38,713 bases of DNA from Candidatus Pacebacteria bacterium CG10_big_fil_rev_8_21_14_0_10_44_54 (lineage in GTDB: Bacteria > Patescibacteriota > Microgenomatia > UBA1400 > PJMF01): assembly GCA_002772695.1 (NCBI GenBank), contig PFDI01000002.1, positions 30,316 through 69,028 on the forward strand, in the 5' to 3' direction. The notes below the pieces were generated by a model, which ran no database searches, was not told the DNA's origin, and was given only the letters and a program-made list of their open reading frames with translations. Both the position numbers and the translations under genes were made by a program. Each line of letters begins with the position of its first letter. The first letter of the stretch is position 1. Positions 33,233-38,713 of this stretch are shown one piece after another.

Positions 33233-35200
33233 ATGTCAGAATACCTCTTGTCAATTCTCCTCGGATTTTTTGGACTCTTTATTTTTTATTTTCCAGTGGG
33301 CTTATTCCTAATAAGCTTACTTCATGTTTTTAAACGAACATTATTAAAGATAGTATTGAGTTTTTATATAGGTTTTGCGTTCGTTAGCTCGATTTACTTT
33401 TTTTACGGAAATTTAGTAAGCAATTCTGCACAATTTTTAGACTTTGTATTTCTAATCATTGGAGTAATTTTATTACCACGAACTATATTGTTTTTGCGAA
33501 AATCACAAGTGATCAAAAAAGTTTTACAAACATTTCTTTTGAGTCGAAACTCCACTGCTCGGTTTCGAGTTTTTTCAATTTTTTGCTCTCTAACTTTATA
33601 CTTGACTGTTTCTCTCAGCGGATTTCCAATTGGTGATAAAAGATATATCCAATCTGGACTTGATCATGACAGTTATTGGCATATTGCTCTTGTAAATAAC
33701 CTCACCGAAAGTATTCCGCCATCTCATCCATCTTCTTATCTAGAAGTGCTTTCTAAATATCACTACTTTTATGACATCCTATTTGTTCCAGTGATCAGAG
33801 TATTTTCTACAGATATATTTGCGCTTTATTTTCAAGTTTTTCCACTACTACTCACACTGCTTTTGGGTTTATCAGCCAGCCTGCTTGCAGAACGAGTTTT
33901 GAAAAGAAATAAATACTTGCTACCATTTTTTGTATTTTTTGGTGGTAGTTTTGCCTATCTATTACCACTTTTTTTACCAGGGATTCAATGGGGTGAATCA
34001 AGTTTTTGGGTGAGTCAGACATTTGCAACGATGATAAATCCACAGGCCATCTATACCTTTGGTCTTTTGTACGCAGTCATTGTTATATTTTATGAAATAA
34101 CTAAAGAAAAAAGACTAAAACTTAAAATAAGGCTAATTTTTCTGATTATTTTTTTAATTGCTAGTTCAATCGGTTTCAAGAGTTACTCATTTTTAGTTTT
34201 AGCAGTTTTATTTTTCTCATTTTTAGGACATTCTTTTGTGCTTACGAGAAATACAAAACTTACTACTATTTTGTGCGTATTGTTTCTATTTTTTTCTTTT
34301 CCTTATGTTTATTTTGTAGTCGGTCTTGGCGGTACGTCTTCCTTTATATTTGCTCCCCTATGGTTTCTTACGAGCATGATCGAATCGAGGGATAGGGTCT
34401 ACTATCCACTATTCAAGTTGCAAGAAGAGCACTACCTTGTACATGGGAATTACTTACGAGTTCTTGAGATTAAGCTTAAAGAACTTCTAATTTTTTTTGT
34501 TGGAAATTTGGGTACAAGAATCTTGCTTGTGGTGTTATTTTTGAGACGAAAAATTTTGCATGAGTTTAAAAATGATGCTGTTCTTACCTCGATCTTAATT
34601 GCTTTTCTTTTTGCTTGTAGCTTCCCTCTAATTTTTTTGCAGCAGGGCATCGTGTGGAACACTATTCAAGTTTGGTATTATGGCCTTATTTTAGGAAATA
34701 TTTTAGCTTCAATTGCTATCTCTAAAATTTTAATAAAAATTGACCAAAAAGTTATGCAAACAGCATTCATTGCGACTTTGATTTTCGCGACAATTCCGAC
34801 TTTTTCTGTAACAACTGTTAACAGACTTATGAATCATTATTCAATAAGTTTAGAAACAGAAGCCTGGTTGCAAAAAAATTTATCTAAAAATGACAGAGTT
34901 TTAATTTGTCCCTCTGACGATATTTTATTTACAACATCATTTGTAAAAATGTTTGCAGAAGCAGAAATTCTGCTAGCAGATTCAGTGCAATTAGCTCTGG
35001 TCTCTAGTCCTGTTTATGAAGAGCAGGATGCTCTATATAATGCTTTTAGAACTTCTGATCTACGTAAAATAAAAGAACTTACTGCCAAGCATCAAGTTAC
35101 AAAAGTTCTGTGTTCAAATTCTGACTACTTGCCTCTGATAGAAAAAATCTCGGATGACACTATTAATAGAATTGGAAATATGTACGTTAAGAAAATATAA
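33233..35200 (+). CDS. Large multi-pass membrane protein, putative glycosyltransferase (GT-C-like)
   Basis: Many TM helices; loop SGLDHDSYWHIALVNNLTES; C-terminal extracytoplasmic domain. Start set to MSEYLL. Confidence 0.55.
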   Translation: MSEYLLSILLGFFGLFIFYFPVGLFLISLLHVFKRTLLKIVLSFYIGFAFVSSIYFFYGNLVSNSAQFLDFVFLIIGVILLPRTILFLRKSQVIKKVLQTFLLSRNSTARFRVFSIFCSLTLYLTVSLSGFPIGDKRYIQSGLDHDSYWHIALVNNLTESIPPSHPSSYLEVLSKYHYFYDILFVPVIRVFSTDIFALYFQVFPLLLTLLLGLSASLLAERVLKRNKYLLPFFVFFGGSFAYLLPLFLPGIQWGESSFWVSQTFATMINPQAIYTFGLLYAVIVIFYEITKEKRLKLKIRLIFLIIFLIASSIGFKSYSFLVLAVLFFSFLGHSFVLTRNTKLTTILCVLFLFFSFPYVYFVVGLGGTSSFIFAPLWFLTSMIESRDRVYYPLFKLQEEHYLVHGNYLRVLEIKLKELLIFFVGNLGTRILLVVLFLRRKILHEFKNDAVLTSILIAFLFACSFPLIFLQQGIVWNTIQVWYYGLILGNILASIAISKILIKIDQKVMQTAFIATLIFATIPTFSVTTVNRLMNHYSISLETEAWLQKNLSKNDRVLICPSDDILFTTSFVKMFAEAEILLADSVQLALVSSPVYEEQDALYNAFRTSDLRKIKELTAKHQVTKVLCSNSDYLPLIEKISDDTINRIGNMYVKKI

Positions 35201-35215
35201 ACATATTAGAATTTA

Positions 35216-36448
35216 ATGTCACATATTTTCAAGAATCAAAAATTAGTGATCGTTATATTACTGTTGATTTTTGCATTGTCAAGGCTAATAACCTGGTTTT
35301 TTGGACCAGTTTATTTTACAGAAATTATTTACAGCTACATGCCGTTCGCTCATTTATGGGCTAGTGGTGTTGTGCCATATTTAGAGCAATGGTATGAGTA
35401 TCCACCTGCTACGATTCCTCTGTTTTATATTCCTCACCTTATTGATTCGCTAACACATGGGACAATTTTACATTTAAACTACGCAGTCTCATATAGATTG
35501 CAAATGCTCATAATTGATAGTTCTTTATTTGGATTGATTATGATTGTCCTTAAAAGGAGGCAGGCAAGCGGACTACTTTTTATTGCTCCTCTCGTTTACT
35601 ATATTTTGGCGACAGCCAAAGCTCATGACTTTATCTATGACACGATGGATTTGAGTTTTGCAGCAGCAATGACTCTTGGACTTACAGCCCCAGAATTATT
35701 TAAAGGCTCCAGAGCTATTTTTATTTCTTGGTTTGGTTTTGCTCTTTCGGTTGCCCTGAAGTTAATGAATGGCCCACTGGGGATTGTCTATGCCATTCAA
35801 GAGCGAAAAAAGTGGAAAAAATTTCTTATTGTGGGAAGTGTTGCAGTGCTAGCAGTCTGGGCAGTGCCTTTAGTAATCTATCGATCTTCACTTTCAGTTA
35901 TGTTTGTATACCATCAAATCAGAGGGTTGCAGGCAGACAGTACGGGTGCAGTTATTGTTCGGATTATTGATAAGTTTACACATTCAGAAAAAGTTATTGA
36001 GGTATATAAAAACTACGAGATGAGTGGGTTTCTGTCTACGGAAATGCTAAAATTTCTGGCAGTATTTTTTCCTATCAGTATACTTCTCTTTGTACTTTAC
36101 GCTTCGTATATAGTTTTTAACGCTAAACAAAGCAAGCAGCAGTATCTACGCATTAGTTTCACTATAGGTTATTTACTTTTAATGATGTTAGTTGGGAAAG
36201 TTTTATCGAGGCCTTTTATGTTGTGGCTGATTCCGCTCATTGCAGTTCTTCCTTTTAGCTCTTGGAAAAAGCAGATGAAGTTCTTGGTGATTTCGTTGTC
36301 TGCAGTGAGTGTCCAGCTTACATTGATACCCCATTTTGAGATATGGGTATTCGACTCTGGTTTGTTGGTTGGAATTACAAGATCGATACTATTTGCCACA
36401 CTATTTTACTGGTGGTGGCAAGAACTGCGAGTACAAATTTCAAGCTAG
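35216..36448 (+). CDS. Multi-pass membrane protein, GT87/DUF2029-like putative mannosyltransferase
   Basis: YMPFAHLWASGVVPYLEQWYEYPPATIPLFYIP first-loop pattern, multi-TM. Confidence 0.6.
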   Translation: MSHIFKNQKLVIVILLLIFALSRLITWFFGPVYFTEIIYSYMPFAHLWASGVVPYLEQWYEYPPATIPLFYIPHLIDSLTHGTILHLNYAVSYRLQMLIIDSSLFGLIMIVLKRRQASGLLFIAPLVYYILATAKAHDFIYDTMDLSFAAAMTLGLTAPELFKGSRAIFISWFGFALSVALKLMNGPLGIVYAIQERKKWKKFLIVGSVAVLAVWAVPLVIYRSSLSVMFVYHQIRGLQADSTGAVIVRIIDKFTHSEKVIEVYKNYEMSGFLSTEMLKFLAVFFPISILLFVLYASYIVFNAKQSKQQYLRISFTIGYLLLMMLVGKVLSRPFMLWLIPLIAVLPFSSWKKQMKFLVISLSAVSVQLTLIPHFEIWVFDSGLLVGITRSILFATLFYWWWQELRVQISS

Positions 36449-36449
36449 T

Positions 36450-37175
36450 CTATTTTGTAAACGCTGATCCACCTGTCGCTGCGTATAGGCCCAGATCCCG
36501 AAGTATTGAGAGTCCGTAAATACAAGAGCGCACGAAATTTATTGAGGAAGCTTCTTTAAAGTAACGCACAGGGACGGCAACCTCCCCAATACGAGCTTTC
36601 TCCGCTATTGCTCCGAACAAAACTTGAGAATCGAATACAAAATCATCAGAATACCTATGAAAGGGGAGTTGTTTTAGACATTTAGCACTAAAGGCTCTGA
36701 ATCCAGTATGATACTCAGATAAATTTTGTCCCAATATAAGATTTTCAACAAGCGTTAGAAACCGATTCCCAAAATATTTATATGAAGGCATTCCGCCAGA
36801 CAAAGCTTCGGTTCTGGTTCGAATTCTTGAGCCAAGCATTACATCAAATCTGCCACTTATAATAGGGTTGACCATCTCTGCTGTAAGACTACTGTCATAT
36901 TGGTAATCAGGATGAATCATAACAACTACATCAGCCTTGTTTGAGAGTGCAAGTGTATAGCAGGTTTTTTGGTTGCCACCATAACCTCTGTTCATCGGGT
37001 GTTCTACGATAGTGAGACCAAGTTTTTTTGCCTCAATTATTGTTTTGTCAGAACTACCGTCATCTACTAGAATAATTTCATCGACAACATGTTTGGGTAT
37101 GTCAAGCACCGTTTTCCTGAGTGTTTTGGCTGCATTAAAAGCTGGCATTACTGCTATAACTTTTTGCTTTTTCAT
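36450..37175 (-). CDS. GT2 family glycosyltransferase, polyprenyl-phosphate-sugar synthase-like
   Basis: VIAVMPAFNAAKTLRKTVLDIP, EIILVDDGSSDKT, NRGYGGNQKTCY, IHPDYQYD. Confidence 0.88.
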   Translation of the reverse strand: MKKQKVIAVMPAFNAAKTLRKTVLDIPKHVVDEIILVDDGSSDKTIIEAKKLGLTIVEHPMNRGYGGNQKTCYTLALSNKADVVVMIHPDYQYDSSLTAEMVNPIISGRFDVMLGSRIRTRTEALSGGMPSYKYFGNRFLTLVENLILGQNLSEYHTGFRAFSAKCLKQLPFHRYSDDFVFDSQVLFGAIAEKARIGEVAVPVRYFKEASSINFVRSCIYGLSILRDLGLYAATGGSAFTK

Positions 37176-38713
37176 GTTTTTCGATTCTTGGGCTGCAACA
37201 GTAGTACAAAGATTATAACGATGCTTGCCATGCTTAGGAACTCCGAAAATTTGGTTATCTTATTTTTTTGAAAAAACACTTCAATTTCATCACTATTTTC
37301 TGGGATATCTACGGCAACTCTACCCAAATCATCAGTTTCGTATTGGGCGCTTTCTCCATCAACGGTTACTGCTATCCCAGGAAATGAAAACTGATGCAAG
37401 CTAATTACCCCCTTGTCTGTCGGCTTCAACTTTGTGATTAATCGGTTATTTCTGATGACAATATTTTCCCTACTGGTATTTAGAAGTTCTTTTTTGGCAG
37501 TGATAGGCAGATATTCGTGATAAGTATTTGTGGTTGTTTCTGCTCCGACATACTCCTCAAGTGCATACTGCGTGTACATATTTACATTTCGATGGTTTCT
37601 ATTTGTATAAAGTGCAATTAAAACTAATGCTATTCCTGAAAAAATCTGTAATTGCTTGTTTTCAAGACTTGCAAGGGAGAGGGTCGCAAGCATTGATCCA
37701 GAGAAAACTGAGAGAAGTAGTAAACGAAATGGAAAATCTAAAGCGATGAATTTTGTTGTAAAATTCCAAAATGGCAGTGAAAAATCGAGCATAAAATAAA
37801 TGCTCAGAATAAACAGAGTGCAGTATCCAATGATAGTTTGTAGGTGTGATTTGTGGACCAATTTGTTTAGAAATTTTAAATTAGTTGCAAATAATAGGAC
37901 AACACTCAAACCAAATGACAGCCACTGCGCAATTCCAATTTGCATGGAAATGTCACCATCCTTTGCATTCGAAATAATTGGTCCATAGCCCCATGTTGAA
38001 TAGATGAGTTGTCGAAGTGACGGAAAGTAGCGTTGGAAATTATTGGATAGCCCTCCACCTTCAGCGCTTGCAGTTATGTTTGGCAAATAAGCAAGCAGAG
38101 GAAGCAGATAAAAGGCTGAAATAAGTAGTCCTAACAACACTGCTCCAAGTGTAATAGATGATTTTTTGATTATGGATTTCTTTTTTATAGCTTGAGTAGC
38201 AAAAAAAATAACTGCGAATGGTGCAATCATGGCTAGTGTCATCAAGTGCGTGAGCACACTACCTGAAATTGCAGTAGCTATAGCAAGAATGCCCCACTTA
38301 TATGATCGATCAAAGGTCAAATGTATTCCCAGAAAGAGTAGTGGTAGTAGTGCAAACATGAAAACAGTGCCAATAGCAGCCGCTACATACACAGAAAGAA
38401 AGTGATATGGCGCCCAAACATAAATCGTTGCACCAACAAAGCTGGCCCAATTTTTTTTGGTAATTCTAAAAAGTAAGACGTACATAGAGGTTGCTGATGT
38501 TAGCAAGCCAAAAATAAAGAGAACTCGTATCGAGGTAAAAATTGAAACGCCACTTAGAGTCAAAGGTAAAGCAAAAAGCCATGGTAGATGATATGAGAAA
38601 ATAAATAATGGGTAACCATAACCACTTGCTAAGCTAGCAACCCAGCGAGGAGGAAAGTCTCCTGCCAAGACTACCTCGTTATAGTGATAGAGACGAGCTA
38701 CCTGATGCCAAAT
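37172..38713 (-). CDS. Multi-pass membrane protein, PTPS-related-like (5' end beyond window)
   Basis: In-frame codons to the window edge (IWHQVARLYHYNEVVLAGDFPPRWVASLASGYGYPLFIF); resembles the 22418 product; ATGA overlap with the downstream GT2. Confidence 0.6.
   Translation of the reverse strand: MWHQVARLYHYNEVVLAGDFPPRWVASLASGYGYPLFIFSYHLPWLFALPLTLSGVSIFTSIRVLFIFGLLTSATSMYVLLFRITKKNWASFVGATIYVWAPYHFLSVYVAAAIGTVFMFALLPLLFLGIHLTFDRSYKWGILAIATAISGSVLTHLMTLAMIAPFAVIFFATQAIKKKSIIKKSSITLGAVLLGLLISAFYLLPLLAYLPNITASAEGGGLSNNFQRYFPSLRQLIYSTWGYGPIISNAKDGDISMQIGIAQWLSFGLSVVLLFATNLKFLNKLVHKSHLQTIIGYCTLFILSIYFMLDFSLPFWNFTTKFIALDFPFRLLLLSVFSGSMLATLSLASLENKQLQIFSGIALVLIALYTNRNHRNVNMYTQYALEEYVGAETTTNTYHEYLPITAKKELLNTSRENIVIRNNRLITKLKPTDKGVISLHQFSFPGIAVTVDGESAQYETDDLGRVAVDIPENSDEIEVFFQKNKITKFSEFLSMASIVIIFVLLLQPKNRKT

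Noticed and set aside
1-38713. CRISPR array, transposase, integrase, phage or toxin-antitoxin genes
   Set aside because: No regularly spaced repeats and no DDE, tyrosine/serine recombinase, phage or recognisable TA motifs found in any plausible ORF.

Overview
The window is a gene-dense, protein-coding bacterial segment. Its style resembles Candidate Phyla Radiation/Patescibacteria, but that is inference from small, tightly overlapping genes, short enzyme forms and many membrane glycosyltransferases. I see six blocks. (1) 1-3.5 kb: a GT2 polyprenyl-phosphate-sugar synthase-like gene and two GT-C membrane glycosyltransferases. (2) 3.5-7 kb: a degenerate OmpR-type response regulator divergent from a tRNA-Gln(CUG), followed by a VanX-like D,D-dipeptidase, a D-Ala-D-Ala-ligase homologue with altered specificity residues, and an Asp/Glu-family racemase. 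(3) 7-18 kb: an 11-gene minus-strand run with hypothetical, gltX, two hypotheticals, ybeY, dnaX, ybaB, rdgB, M29 aminopeptidase, alpha-glucan phosphorylase and a Kef-type antiporter; then trmD on the plus strand. (4) 18.6-22.4 kb: LCP protein, an unlisted 58-aa membrane ORF, rmlB, an rmlC-like gene and rmlD. (5) 22.4-36.4 kb: a surface-glycan island with a flippase, GT2/GT4 enzymes and GT-C proteins. (6) 36.4-38.7 kb: a GT2 and a second PTPS-related membrane protein, truncated by the window edge. The best candidate for an undescribed system is block 2: a VanX/ligase/racemase cassette downstream of a tRNA, with a hairpin over its Shine-Dalgarno and a pseudo-receiver regulator beside it. All family calls were made by eye from motifs; no search was run.
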